This document shows, piece by piece, positions 1 to 11,520 of a stretch of DNA of 64,000 nucleotides (the first letter of the stretch is position 1; each line of letters opens with the position of its first letter). This stretch comes from Leptospira tipperaryensis. Lineage in GTDB: Bacteria > Spirochaetota > Leptospiria > Leptospirales > Leptospiraceae. The notes under the pieces were generated by a model. That model was not told the DNA's origin. It worked only from the letters and a program-made list of their open reading frames with translations, and ran no database searches. Both the position numbers and the translations under genes were made by a program. Location: the NCBI RefSeq assembly GCF_001729245.1, contig NZ_CP015217.1, positions 1,056,001 through 1,120,000 of the forward strand, written 5' to 3'.

Positions 1-5
1 TTTCG

Positions 6-46
6 GGAGCTAAAGTCGGGTTTGAAAAATAGCTCCAATTTTTCTT
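6..46 (+). terminator. Hairpin plus T-rich tract upstream of the TonB receptor
   Basis: A 7-bp perfect stem (GGAGCTA at 6-12, TAGCTCC at 30-36) is followed by AATTTTTCTTT, the form of an intrinsic terminator. It lies 27 bases before the receptor start. It could end transcription of a gene left of the window, or be the terminator half of a leader or attenuator controlling the receptor. The window edge hides what would decide this. Confidence 0.5.
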
Positions 47-72
47 TCCCATTACTCCGTACCGCGTAAAAA

Positions 73-2205
<2,133 letters not shown>

Positions 2206-2206
2206 A

Positions 2207-3370
2207 ATGAAGTCGAAACTTTTGATTTTAATTATATTCTACTTTTTGAATGTTTCCTGTCAGGATCTGCAAAGGCCTTCTTTTTTGAGCCTTCTCTTAA
2301 CTCAAAATCTTTCAGGTAATATCGGAGTTGTGACTACCGACTTTAGCGGCGGAGGAAGGTTCAAGGTCATCAATCCTTCTCTTCTCTATAGTTATCCGGG
2401 TCTGACCCCGATTCATTCGGACGCTCTCGCGAGGTTCGGTTTGGGAAGGGTTTATATCTTGAATCTTCTCAATCGAGACAGCATTCAGGTTTTAGATCCG
2501 AATTTCGGCTTTATTACGGTTTCGGAACTCTCTCTCGGATCCAAGGTCAATCCGGCCGACATAGAGTTTGCGGGACCTTCCAAGGCTTACGTTAGTCTCT
2601 ATGGTTCGAATCGACTTTTGATTTTGGATCCGACTTTGATGGTCGTAACGGGTTTTATCGATTTGGGAAGTTACTCGGAAACTTTTTCCGCAGGAGGAAG
2701 TCCGGACGGAATTCCTGAGATGAGCGGAATGAAGATCGTAGGAGATTCTTTATTTGTATGTCTTCAGAGATTGGATCGAAACGATCCTTCCGGTTTTTTT
2801 CCGCCGAATACGACTTCTCTCCTACTTGAAATTAACATTCCAAGCGATAAGGTTATCGGAAGTTATACGTTTCCCGCATCCAATCCAGTGAACAAACCTC
2901 AGCTCTTGGATCTTTTTGGAGAACCTCATCTTGTGTTCGCGACTCCCGGAAGAATGGGTTTCTTAAGTCAGATAGACGGCGGTGTAAGCGCGTTTCGACT
3001 TTCAACTCGTTCTTTTCTGTCGAGATTTTTATTTTCGGAATCGGTTGCAGGAGGGGATATCGTAAACGTTCAGGTCAAATCCGATTCGATCGGTTACGCT
3101 TCTGTTTTGGATTCGAGTTTTACAAAAACTCTCAAGGTTTTTAATCCGAGCACGGGAGAAACGATTGCTACTCTCTTACGCATTCCTTCCAGTTACGATG
3201 CAAGTCTCTCAAGTATTCTACTTGCTTCCGATAAAATTTTATATGTGGGGAATACTCAGTTTCAGCAACCGGGAGTTACGATGTTTGATACGGAGAGGGG
3301 AAACTCGCTTCTTACTCCGACTCCGATCTCCGTGGACTTACAACCTTACGATATTATCGAATTGAAATAG
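2207..3370 (+). CDS. Lipoprotein, probable beta-propeller partner of the TonB receptor
   Basis: 387 residues. It begins with a hydrophobic signal ending FLNVSC-Q, a spirochaetal lipobox with Cys19 as the lipidated residue. The body holds repeated segments of the YncE/NHL propeller kind (RVYILNLLNRDSIQVLDPN, KAYVSLYGSNRLLILDP, KILYVGNTQFQQPGVTMFD) without enzyme motifs. The start lies one base after the receptor stop, which implies translational coupling. A surface or periplasmic ligand-binding role alongside the receptor is inferred from this context only. Function otherwise unknown. Confidence 0.75.
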   Translation: MKSKLLILIIFYFLNVSCQDLQRPSFLSLLLTQNLSGNIGVVTTDFSGGGRFKVINPSLLYSYPGLTPIHSDALARFGLGRVYILNLLNRDSIQVLDPNFGFITVSELSLGSKVNPADIEFAGPSKAYVSLYGSNRLLILDPTLMVVTGFIDLGSYSETFSAGGSPDGIPEMSGMKIVGDSLFVCLQRLDRNDPSGFFPPNTTSLLLEINIPSDKVIGSYTFPASNPVNKPQLLDLFGEPHLVFATPGRMGFLSQIDGGVSAFRLSTRSFLSRFLFSESVAGGDIVNVQVKSDSIGYASVLDSSFTKTLKVFNPSTGETIATLLRIPSSYDASLSSILLASDKILYVGNTQFQQPGVTMFDTERGNSLLTPTPISVDLQPYDIIELK

Positions 3371-3387
3371 TCATAACTTCGGAGTTG

Positions 3388-3441
3388 GAATCGGATCCCG
3401 TTTTCTTCAAACGTCGAAAACGTTTTTGTCGGATTCGATTC
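3388..3441 (+). terminator. Long hairpin after the receptor-lipoprotein pair
   Basis: An outer stem of 11 positions (3388-3398 with 3431-3441, one G-T pair) encloses an inner stem AAACGT/ACGTTT (3409-3414 and 3420-3425), with T runs inside. It starts 18 bases after the lipoprotein stop and is the best candidate terminator for that operon. The T tract is not in the classical place directly after the stem. Confidence 0.45.
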
Positions 3442-3535
3442 TTAAAAAAAGAATTCTGATTTTCAAGAAGCGGTGAGAATTCTTTTGAAATCTCTTGATT
3501 TTTTTTCAAAAAGAGATTCAATCCTCTCAGAAAAA

Positions 3536-3786
3536 GCATAACCTTACCCACAAGTTGAGAGGGGATACAATGAGAATCGTCCTAGGAAAAGGTATTTTGT
3601 AGGAATTCCTACATGAAAATTTTTACTTGCGAAAAGTTTGATTTTGTGATAGAGGAAAGTCTCCGGAATTTTTCCACCACCCACCCCTCCACCCGAAATT
3701 TGGGAGGGGCGCGACCTTCACTGAAAGATTGTCGTAGTTCCGACAGATTTTCGTCCGACCCAGACAACTTGTGGGTAAAGTTATGC
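3536..3786. mobile_element. MITE-like structured element, copy 1 (251 bp)
   Basis: Bounded by 22-base inverted repeats (3536-3557 and 3765-3786) that match at 21 of 22 positions; the shared core is TTACCCACAAGTTG. Inside are three palindromes in series: GTAGGAATTCCTAC (3599-3612), a GC-rich hairpin with arms CCCCTCC/GGAGGGG (about 3684-3710), and TTGTCG-6-CGACAG (3729-3746). A second copy of nearly the same length lies at 17224-17473. It encodes no protein worth calling, so if mobile it would be non-autonomous. It fills most of the gap between 3371 and 3808 and probably supplies or disturbs the promoter of the ankyrin gene. Confidence 0.65.
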
Positions 3787-3808
3787 ACAAAAAAGCGACG
3801 GTGAGAAT

Positions 3809-4468
3809 ATGCAGGAAATCTTTCAGGCGATAGCGAGCGGGCAGAAATCCAAAGTGATTGGTCTTTTGAAACGGGATCCGGATCTGTTCCAGAGTCTGAC
3901 GGAAGAAGGAATCACTCCGGTTTTATTTTCAATCTATTACGGGAAACAGGATCTCTCCAGGGAAATTTTTGAACTGAGTCCGAATCGAAATCTTTTCGAA
4001 GCCGCGGCGCTTGGAGATTTGGAAGAAACAAAAAGACTGATCTTAGAATTTCCAAAAGAGATCAACGTTCTTTCTAAGGACGGTTGGTCCGCGTTGCATC
4101 TCGCTTCTTACTTCGGTCATCTTGAGATCGTAAGAATGTTGATCGATGCCGGAGCCGATTTGAGTTTGACTTCGAAGAGTAGGATGTCCTACGGAAATAC
4201 GGCTTTGCACTCAGCGATTGCGACCGGAAGAAAGGCGGTTGTAGAACTTCTTTTGGAAAGAGGAGCCGATGCAAATGCGATTCAAGATCCGGGAAAGATC
4301 ACTCCTCTGCACATCGCGGCGAGTCGTCCCGGAAGCACGGAAATCATTCATATTCTTTTAAAAAAAGGAGCGGACAAAACCAAACTCAGCGATGAAGAAC
4401 AAACTCCTTACGCAATCGCATTAGAAAAAGGGAATGAAGCTGAAGCGAGAGAATTGGAGATTTTTTGA
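3809..4468 (+). CDS. Ankyrin-repeat protein
   Basis: 219 residues with four to five ankyrin repeats filling the chain: [58 protein letters not shown] and [20 protein letters not shown] are the clearest. There is no signal peptide, so it should be cytoplasmic and mediate protein-protein contacts; the partner is unknown. ATG at 3809 follows GGTGAGAAT, an acceptable ribosome site. It starts 22 bases beyond the inverted repeat that ends the MITE-like element. Confidence 0.85.
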   Translation: MQEIFQAIASGQKSKVIGLLKRDPDLFQSLTEEGITPVLFSIYYGKQDLSREIFELSPNRNLFEAAALGDLEETKRLILEFPKEINVLSKDGWSALHLASYFGHLEIVRMLIDAGADLSLTSKSRMSYGNTALHSAIATGRKAVVELLLERGADANAIQDPGKITPLHIAASRPGSTEIIHILLKKGADKTKLSDEEQTPYAIALEKGNEAEARELEIF

Positions 4469-4602
4469 AATTTTAAGTTCTATCCTAACGAGTAAATTGG
4501 TAATTGATTCAATACATTCGCAAGGGACAAGACAAAAACGGATTCGATTTTTGCCGAAGCCTGTTCCTGAAAAAAGCAGATTAGAGAATGAGAGAATTGC
4601 AA

Positions 4603-5058
4603 ATGGAAACTTTAAGTTTTACGATTTTAATTCACGCCGACGTAAAGACCGTTTGGCACAAGATGCTCGACGATAAGAGTTATCGAATTTGGACGGAAGC
4701 GTTTCACGCGGGTTCTTACTATGAAGGAAGTTGGGAAAGAGGAAGTATCATCCGTTTTTTGGGACCGGACGAAAACGGCGCCATAGGAGGTATGTACAGC
4801 CGGGTCAAAGAAAACATCATGTATCAGTTTATTTCGATCGAACATTTAGGGATGATCAACAACGGAGTCGTCGATACCGAAAGCGAAGAGGTGAAAAAGT
4901 GGACTCCTTCTTTCGAGAATTACACGTTCAAAGAACAAGGCTCCGGTAAAACGGAATTGATCATAGAGATGCAAACCGTAGAAGAATACAAGGCTATGTT
5001 CGAAGATATGTGGCCCAAGGCATTAAAGGCGCTGAAGGATTTGTGCGAAGTTGGATGA
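4603..5058 (+). CDS. SRPBCC / AHSA1-like domain protein
   Basis: Small START-like protein of the activator-of-Hsp90-ATPase (AHSA1) family, about 151 residues. The opening FTILIHADVKTVWHKMLDD, the following W and G positions, and the late helix EEYKAMFEDMWPKALKALKD match the helix-grip fold that binds hydrophobic ligands. I chose ATG 4603 because GAGAGAATTGCAA places a purine-rich site at the right distance; an upstream in-frame ATG at 4588 would add five residues. No enzyme function is predicted. A second SRPBCC protein of different subtype occurs at 34.4 kb. Confidence 0.75.
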   Translation: METLSFTILIHADVKTVWHKMLDDKSYRIWTEAFHAGSYYEGSWERGSIIRFLGPDENGAIGGMYSRVKENIMYQFISIEHLGMINNGVVDTESEEVKKWTPSFENYTFKEQGSGKTELIIEMQTVEEYKAMFEDMWPKALKALKDLCEVG

Positions 5059-5413
5059 AGTTTGCTTCTTGAGGAGAAGTTGCCAGTTTGATTTCTTTGC
5101 TTTGTAAAGAGTCAACGCCAACGCTCCGCTGGCTTTTGACTACATTGCTTCCTATCGGGCGCAATGTACCTGTAACGCGACCCATAGGAAGCGTTACATT
5201 GAGTTAATAGGGACTCGCCGCTACGCAAACAACTATGGTGCAGCATAAACTCAGCAGATTCTTCCCTACGGGTCAGAATCTATCACGGCGTCTCGAACTT
5301 TCCTCACCACATCCTGTGGTTCGGTCGCGTTCATGACGCTCTCTATGGATCGCTATGAACGCTTTCAAGTTCTCGCTTCGAGTCCCGACATTGTTATGGA
5401 AAAGTTTGAAGGT
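5059..5413. other. Hairpin-rich intergenic block beside tRNA-Arg
   Basis: 355 bases without a convincing gene but with at least five perfect or near-perfect hairpins in a row. They are GTCA-AC-GCCA with TGGC-TTT-TGAC (about 5111-5140), a 12-bp stem GCTTCCTAT(c)GGG with CCCATAGGAAGC (about 5147-5192), AGATTCT/AGAATCT (about 5256-5281), CCACA-TCC-TGTGG (about 5307-5319), and CGTTCAT/ATGAACG (about 5328-5361). Base composition looks more G+C-rich than other gaps. It lies on the 3' side of the tRNA, where integrating elements often leave remnants. Short minus-strand open frames here look spurious. Confidence 0.45.
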
Positions 5414-5486
<73 letters not shown>

Positions 5487-5614
5487 CTCACAAATGAGTC
5501 TTTTGAAGAGGCCGTCGTTGTCAAATGCAAATCCGGAATAGGACAAGAGACGCCGGAAAGTCCTTGAAAAAGGAATCAGGTATGAAATCGTCTTCTTAAA
5601 AGATAGAGGTAGAG

Positions 5615-6001
5615 ATGCAGGTTTCGTTTCTGATTGATTGGAATAGAGCTTTCTTTGGAAAGATATTTTATTTTCTATTCCTTCTTGTAGTTTTAGGAGT
5701 TCTTTCTCCGGTTTTTTCCGTGAGCGAAGAAGAAGAGGAGAGGCTTCTCGAAAAAGCACTCGTCGAAAGCGCGGTAACGCCGGCGCAAAAACAAGCCGTT
5801 TCCAATTATCTCAAGGCCACTGCGATCGCAAAAAGAAATAGGGCGAACGAACTCAGAGAACTCGCGAAACTTTCTAGAGGAGAAAAATTTCTCCACGCGC
5901 AAGCTCGCAAAGAGAAGCTTCATAGAATGGCCGAATCTCTCGAACGTCAGGCGGATCGTCACGAAGCGGCTCTCAAACAACTTCCGACCGAAAGTCATTG
6001 A
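5615..6001 (+). CDS. Small exported coiled-coil protein, unknown function
   Basis: 128 residues. An N-terminal hydrophobic segment (about 14-34, KIFYFLFLLVVLGVLSPVFS) is a signal peptide or anchor. The rest is highly charged helix (SEEEEERLLEKAL, RKEKLHRMAESLERQADRH) likely to form a coiled coil. GAGGTAGAG precedes ATG 5615 at good spacing. It lies between tRNA-Arg and tmk and converges on tmk. I do not recognise a family; it is probably a Leptospira-restricted periplasmic protein. Confidence 0.6.
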   Translation: MQVSFLIDWNRAFFGKIFYFLFLLVVLGVLSPVFSVSEEEEERLLEKALVESAVTPAQKQAVSNYLKATAIAKRNRANELRELAKLSRGEKFLHAQARKEKLHRMAESLERQADRHEAALKQLPTESH

Positions 6002-6097
6002 TTCAAAAAATGGAATCTATTTAGTTTGCTTTAGAATTTCAGGAACGTCTTTTTCAAACAATTCTTGAACTGACAAAAAGAATCGATTGATAACTAC

Positions 6098-6718
6098 CTA
6101 ATTTTCTTTTTGAATCCGGATTCTTTCCAACAAAATATCCAGACATTCTTTTGCGATTTGATCCGGCCCTTTCTCGGCGTCGATTCGAATCGTTTCCTTA
6201 GGAAGAATTCTCTCATAAGCGGAATAGATTTTTTCCAATTGGGAAAGAGTTTCAAATCTTTCCTTTTCCTCTTTTCTCCGACTCAATCTTTCCAAGGCGA
6301 TCTTCGGATTCAGATTTAGATAAAACAGAACATCCGGAATTTTAAAATTTCTTTCTAAGTTTTTTTGTAGAATCGTTTCGGGAGAAAGATTCGGCCCGCT
6401 CTGATAGGCCGCGGTGGAATACATATAACGGTCGAGTAAAACATTCTTTTCGGATTGTAACGCGGGAAGAATATTTTGTTTTAAGGATTCTTCTCTGTCG
6501 GAAAGAAAGGCTTCGATTTGTTCTTCCGGTTTGAGTTCAATTTCTCCTCTTAGAAATTTTCTTAAGAATTTCCCCGTTTCTAAGTTTGTCGGTTCCGTAA
6601 ACGAAACCGCGGCGATTTCCTTTTTGAGTAGAAGTTCCGTCACGGACCTGCAGAGTGTGGACTTTCCACTTCCGTCGATTCCTTCAAATACTACGAAGAG
6701 CGGAGTTTCTTTCTTCAT
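6098..6718 (-). CDS. tmk: Thymidylate kinase
   Basis: Phosphorylates dTMP to dTDP with ATP in the cytoplasm, the last specific step to dTTP. The 206-residue chain has the P-loop GIDGSGKST (13-21), the substrate motif [11 protein letters not shown] (96-106) and a LID-like segment [10 protein letters not shown]. Length is normal for the bacterial enzyme. The minus-strand ATG is preceded by GGAAAAG. It stands alone, convergent with the gene at 5615 and divergent from the HtrA-like gene at 6824. Confidence 0.93.
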   Translation of the reverse strand: MKKETPLFVVFEGIDGSGKSTLCRSVTELLLKKEIAAVSFTEPTNLETGKFLRKFLRGEIELKPEEQIEAFLSDREESLKQNILPALQSEKNVLLDRYMYSTAAYQSGPNLSPETILQKNLERNFKIPDVLFYLNLNPKIALERLSRRKEEKERFETLSQLEKIYSAYERILPKETIRIDAEKGPDQIAKECLDILLERIRIQKEN

Positions 6719-6739
6719 TTTGGCTTTTCCAATTCAATC

Positions 6740-6768
6740 TTGACAGGTTCGGATTTATTCAAAATCAT
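6740..6768 (+). promoter_or_regulatory. Candidate sigma-70 promoter for the HtrA-like gene
   Basis: A perfect -35 TTGACA (6740-6745), a 17-base spacer and a weaker -10 AATCAT (6763-6768) lie about 55 bases before the start at 6824, in the divergent gap with tmk. Confidence 0.4.
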
Positions 6769-6823
6769 TCTTCTAAGATACATGGATTTGTTTTAAAAGG
6801 AAGAATCCAGTAAAAATTCCCAG

Positions 6824-7432
6824 ATGAAAAATAATTTTCCCATTCTTAGATCTCTTTTCTTTTTTTTATTCTTCTTTGTCTTCTTTCAATTCTGCGCGCA
6901 TCTTCCTCAAAAAGAAAATTCTTCTTCGATCGAGGAAACAAAAACTTCCAATCCTACTTTTTCGAAAGACCGAATCAAAATTCATCATATCTACGAAGAG
7001 GTCTATCCGGATTCTTCCGAGAGTTCCGTTTTAATCACTTCGGAGAAGAATGCGAATCCTCAGATCGCTCACTTTAAAGGAACTTCTAAAACGCAAAAAG
7101 TGGAAGTGGTTCTTGGAACCGGCATCGTCATCAATCAGTTGGGTTATATTCTTACAAACGAACACGTTATTCGTGCTTATGATAAGCTCAATGTTAAACT
7201 CAAATCGGGCAAACTCTACGAAGCTCAGATCATCGGTCTGGATAAGAAGCTCGACCTCGCGATTTTAAAAGTGGAAGTCGATCACGAAATCATTCCCGTA
7301 GAAGTTTTGGATTACTATTCTCTTCAAGTCGTAGAGCGCGCGATTCAAAAGTATATGAAAGCAAAACAAGCATTCAAAGAAAGCAGAGGAAACGCGATCA
7401 AGAAGAATGTTCCCGTTCACTTGCGGCATTGA
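6824..7432 (+). CDS. Truncated HtrA-like lipoprotein lacking the catalytic serine
   Basis: 202 residues. The signal ends VFFQFC-A (Cys24), a likely lipobox. Residues about 96-155 align closely with the first half of the trypsin-like domain of the next gene: [19 protein letters not shown], then KLDLAILK. The charge-relay His (His114) and Asp (Asp144) are kept. After VLDYYSLQV the chain diverges into a short charged tail and stops, so the GNSGG serine loop and the PDZ domain are absent. It cannot be a protease by the normal mechanism. It is either a decayed tandem duplicate or a non-catalytic lipoprotein derived from HtrA. It precedes htrA by 218 bases. Confidence 0.75.
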   Translation: MKNNFPILRSLFFFLFFFVFFQFCAHLPQKENSSSIEETKTSNPTFSKDRIKIHHIYEEVYPDSSESSVLITSEKNANPQIAHFKGTSKTQKVEVVLGTGIVINQLGYILTNEHVIRAYDKLNVKLKSGKLYEAQIIGLDKKLDLAILKVEVDHEIIPVEVLDYYSLQVVERAIQKYMKAKQAFKESRGNAIKKNVPVHLRH

Positions 7433-7650
7433 TCCGTTTTTCCATTTCACTTTCAAATTCGGGAAACTCTTTCTTTAAATCGGGGTCTAAATTTTAAGAC
7501 AGAGTGGAATTCTCCTCTCTGTCCAAATCCAAATTGTATCCGAATGTGGTTCCTGAAGAGACTTGTTTCTAAATCCAACTTGACAGTCGGAGGAGCGAGT
7601 CGATCCTTTCAGTACCTATCGGAAATTCATTTTCAGAGGGAAAGAATTCA

Positions 7651-8811
<1,161 letters not shown>

Positions 8812-9837
8812 TTGTCCAAATCCCATACCCTCAATCCTGAAGAAGAATTTGAAGAAGAGTCGGGTTTACGCCCGTCTCTTCTGGGCGAATTTATAGGCCA
8901 AAGAGAAGTCCTAAACAATCTCGGAGTCTACGTCCAAGCCGCGAAGAATCGAAAACGAGCTCTGGACCACGTTCTCATCTCCGGTCCACCCGGACTCGGA
9001 AAAACAACTCTCGCCGGAATTATCTCCAACGAACTCGGGACCAGACTTACGATCACTTCCGCTCCCGTGATCACAAAGGGCGCCGATCTCGCACGTCTTC
9101 TCACGAGTATGGGTGAGAATGAAATCCTTTTTATAGACGAGATTCATACGCTTCACAAAAAGCTCGAAGAGATTCTCTATCCCGCGATGGAGAATTATAT
9201 GATCGATCTCGTCATCGGAGAAGGTGTGACCGCTCAGATGGTTCAGATTCCTCTCAAGCCTTTTACCTTGGTCGGAGCTACGACCCGAAGCGGTCTTATC
9301 AGCGAACCTCTCAAGAGTCGTTTTGGAATTCAACTTCGTTTGGATTACTATAGCGACGAGGAGATGAAGGAAATCGTTTTGCGTTCTTCTAAAATTCTGA
9401 ACGTTGCGATCGAAGACGACGCGGCTCTGGAAATCGGAAAACGTTCTCGAAAAACTCCTCGAATCGCAAATCATCTTTTGAAACGAATTCGCGACTTTAG
9501 CGAAGTCGACGGTCATTCTTCCGTCAAAAAGGATCTTTGTATCAAAGCTTTTGATAAGATGGGGATTGACGACCTGGGACTGGATGCTATGGATAGACAG
9601 ATACTCGGTTGTATGATCGATCGTTATAAGGGCGGTCCCGTCGGATTGAAAGCGATCGCCGTCGTGGTTGGAGAAGAGGAAAAAACCATCGAAGACACTT
9701 ACGAATCTTTTATGGTGAGAATTGGACTCATCAATCGAACTCCCGCCGGAAGAGTCGCAACCGAAAAGGCGTATCAACAACTGAAGCGAATGGGAGACTT
9801 TCCCGGAAACAATGGACAAGAGCCGACTTTATTCTGA
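8812..9837 (+). CDS. ruvB: Holliday junction branch migration ATPase RuvB
   Basis: Hexameric AAA+ motor that drives branch migration with RuvA. In the 341-residue chain: [11 protein letters not shown] (20-30), Walker [10 protein letters not shown] (58-66), Walker B FIDE (107-110), sensor GATTRSG (155-161) and arginine finger Arg170 (LKSRFG). The C-terminal winged helix contains [19 protein letters not shown]. The start is a TTG immediately after the htrA stop; this frame position is supported by the usual RuvB N-terminus. It overlaps the next gene by 26 bases, so an operon is likely. Confidence 0.95.
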   Translation: MSKSHTLNPEEEFEEESGLRPSLLGEFIGQREVLNNLGVYVQAAKNRKRALDHVLISGPPGLGKTTLAGIISNELGTRLTITSAPVITKGADLARLLTSMGENEILFIDEIHTLHKKLEEILYPAMENYMIDLVIGEGVTAQMVQIPLKPFTLVGATTRSGLISEPLKSRFGIQLRLDYYSDEEMKEIVLRSSKILNVAIEDDAALEIGKRSRKTPRIANHLLKRIRDFSEVDGHSSVKKDLCIKAFDKMGIDDLGLDAMDRQILGCMIDRYKGGPVGLKAIAVVVGEEEKTIEDTYESFMVRIGLINRTPAGRVATEKAYQQLKRMGDFPGNNGQEPTLF

Positions 9838-10729
9838 ATACTCCGGAATGCCCGAAGACGATAAGAGGTTGATCTACGCTTCCTTTTTGGTCCTTGCGCT
9901 CGCGTCTTTTTTTACCGCTCATTTACTTACACGCAACATGCTCTGGAAAATTCTCGGAAGCGAACCTATGGTCAAGATGGAGAGCAACGAGGAAAAAGAA
10001 AAAATTTACGAAGTCCTTTTGGAACAAGACTTCGTAGACAAACATATCAAAGACGAATACAAAGCCCTTTCCAATGTGGACGCGGCCGGCGCCGGTGGGA
10101 TTACAAAAAAAGAAGGCTTTCACTCCGCGAGTCCGTTTCGCGAATTTGTGATGGGAAGCGTCGCGAGAAGAAATTCCGAAGCTCAAAAACAACAGTCTCT
10201 GGAAAAAAACGACGAGAAGGCTTTTGAAGTAGGAATTTATAAGATCGATCCGGTTCAAACGTCTAACACGGATAATACGAAACAAAGCACTCAAACTTAC
10301 GGAAGGATGACCAAAATTCCTTTCAACTATCGTTTTGAACAAGACTTCCTCTTTCGTTGGGACGGAAGTCAGGCGCTCTCCATTCCCAGAAAAAAACTCG
10401 CAGGTTACGAATACTTTAAACGAATGCTGAAGCAGATCGAGGGAAGTTTCGCTCCTCCCGGCGGTGGGAACTTCGCTTACCGAGATATGGCGGGAACCGT
10501 GATCCGCGCCGGAATTTCTCCGGGTCAGGTCAAGGTTCAATTTTTGTTAAGCGACAGCGGTCAGGTTTTGGATACGAGACTTATTTCGACACAAGGACAG
10601 GATATCGTAGGTCAGGCCTGCGTGGATTCGATCCGGGGTCAGAACTTCGGAAAGGTCCCCGAGGAAGTAAAAGCTCAAGGAATGATCTTCGGTATCAACT
10701 TTATCTTTCCCGAGATGCGAAGCCGTTAG
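9812..10729 (+). CDS. TonB-like energy-transducer domain protein
   Basis: 305 residues, membrane anchored by a segment at about 20-40 ([20 protein letters not shown]), then a charged periplasmic linker. The C-terminal domain (about 195-300) reads like TonB: a strand-helix pattern with [49 protein letters not shown] and GINFIF. No proline-rich span is present. It overlaps the 3' end of ruvB by 26 bases. Pairing with the TonB receptors of the cell is possible, but there are no exbB/exbD genes nearby. Confidence in the fold is moderate. Confidence 0.65.
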   Translation: MDKSRLYSEYSGMPEDDKRLIYASFLVLALASFFTAHLLTRNMLWKILGSEPMVKMESNEEKEKIYEVLLEQDFVDKHIKDEYKALSNVDAAGAGGITKKEGFHSASPFREFVMGSVARRNSEAQKQQSLEKNDEKAFEVGIYKIDPVQTSNTDNTKQSTQTYGRMTKIPFNYRFEQDFLFRWDGSQALSIPRKKLAGYEYFKRMLKQIEGSFAPPGGGNFAYRDMAGTVIRAGISPGQVKVQFLLSDSGQVLDTRLISTQGQDIVGQACVDSIRGQNFGKVPEEVKAQGMIFGINFIFPEMRSR

Positions 10730-10740
10730 AGAACACTTTC

Positions 10741-11514
10741 GTGGATCCGATTCAAAAAGCCTTTCAAGAACGCGAAAAGCTAAAGGAAGCCGAAATCTTC
10801 GAACAACGAAGGTTAACGGCTCGCAAAACTCAACTCCGCAGATTTAAGAAAAATGTTTTATTGTTCTTTCGATGTGCCGGACGTACAAAACCGTTTTTGT
10901 ATATTCAAAAATTCTTACGTTTTGTGATGGCGGATCTTTGGATCTTAAATCAATCTCCCATTCTTTGGCTTTTAGGAATGGGTCTTCCCAGTTTTTATAT
11001 CACTGTCCTTGTGGTCCCGGAAATGCTGGAAAGCCCGACGATCGCGGCGATCTTTTCTTTTTTTCCGATCATTCTTGCGATAGAATGGTTTCGGTGGATC
11101 GGGTTTCGCAGAATTCTCTCCAAACTTTCCTTCTCCGTTTCCGGCTTTGAGTCGTTTTATGAAAATAGAAAATTAGAATACTATCAATGGTTTGAACTCG
11201 AGGTCAAAATTCAAGCGGATCGTAATCAGGAAGCGATCGAAGCTATATTAGAATCTTTTTGTATTCTTTCTAAAAAACTTTTTTACGCTCCCTATGCGGA
11301 TAACGGAGTGGATCCGAGAAAACCTTGGATTCACGACAAAAATCTCATCTTGATCGGAAGCGGGAATTCGAGAATCGCCTTACTTCTAGTCCGCGAACTT
11401 TTGCAAAAACTCGATCGTCTCCACAGATTCGAGGCTTCCGTTCCTGCGGTTCAAATTGTCGTAGTTTCCGGACCGATCTATGTGGATTCCCTCAGCAATC
11501 AGAGTAACGATTAA
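10741..11514 (+). CDS. Conserved inner-membrane protein, unknown function
   Basis: 257 residues from a GTG start 11 bases after the preceding gene. A basic cytoplasmic N-terminus (about 1-65) is followed by two membrane segments at about 78-95 (ILWLLGMGLPSFYITVLVV) and 102-120 (IAAIFSFFPIILAIEWF). A soluble C-terminal half follows with no recognised motif. It seems to be the last gene of the htrA-ruvB operon and ends seven bases from the convergent histidine kinase gene. I do not recognise a family. Confidence 0.6.
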   Translation: MDPIQKAFQEREKLKEAEIFEQRRLTARKTQLRRFKKNVLLFFRCAGRTKPFLYIQKFLRFVMADLWILNQSPILWLLGMGLPSFYITVLVVPEMLESPTIAAIFSFFPIILAIEWFRWIGFRRILSKLSFSVSGFESFYENRKLEYYQWFELEVKIQADRNQEAIEAILESFCILSKKLFYAPYADNGVDPRKPWIHDKNLILIGSGNSRIALLLVRELLQKLDRLHRFEASVPAVQIVVVSGPIYVDSLSNQSND

Positions 11515-11520
11515 AGAATA

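Noticed and set aside
3571..3603. Tiny open frame starting ATGAGAATCGTCC with a good upstream GAGAGGGG
   Set aside because: Only ten codons and inside the MITE-like element; not conserved in the second copy as far as I can see.
3613..3804. 63-codon plus-strand frame inside copy 1 of the repeated element
   Set aside because: It runs across the three hairpins and the second copy does not keep the frame.
7580..7620. Promoter with TTGACA at 7580 for htrA
   Set aside because: No -10 hexamer at 15-19 bases; the nearest TACCTAT-like sequence is too far.
8911..9819. 302-codon minus-strand open frame opposite ruvB
   Set aside because: Shadow of ruvB, whose motifs are unambiguous on the plus strand.
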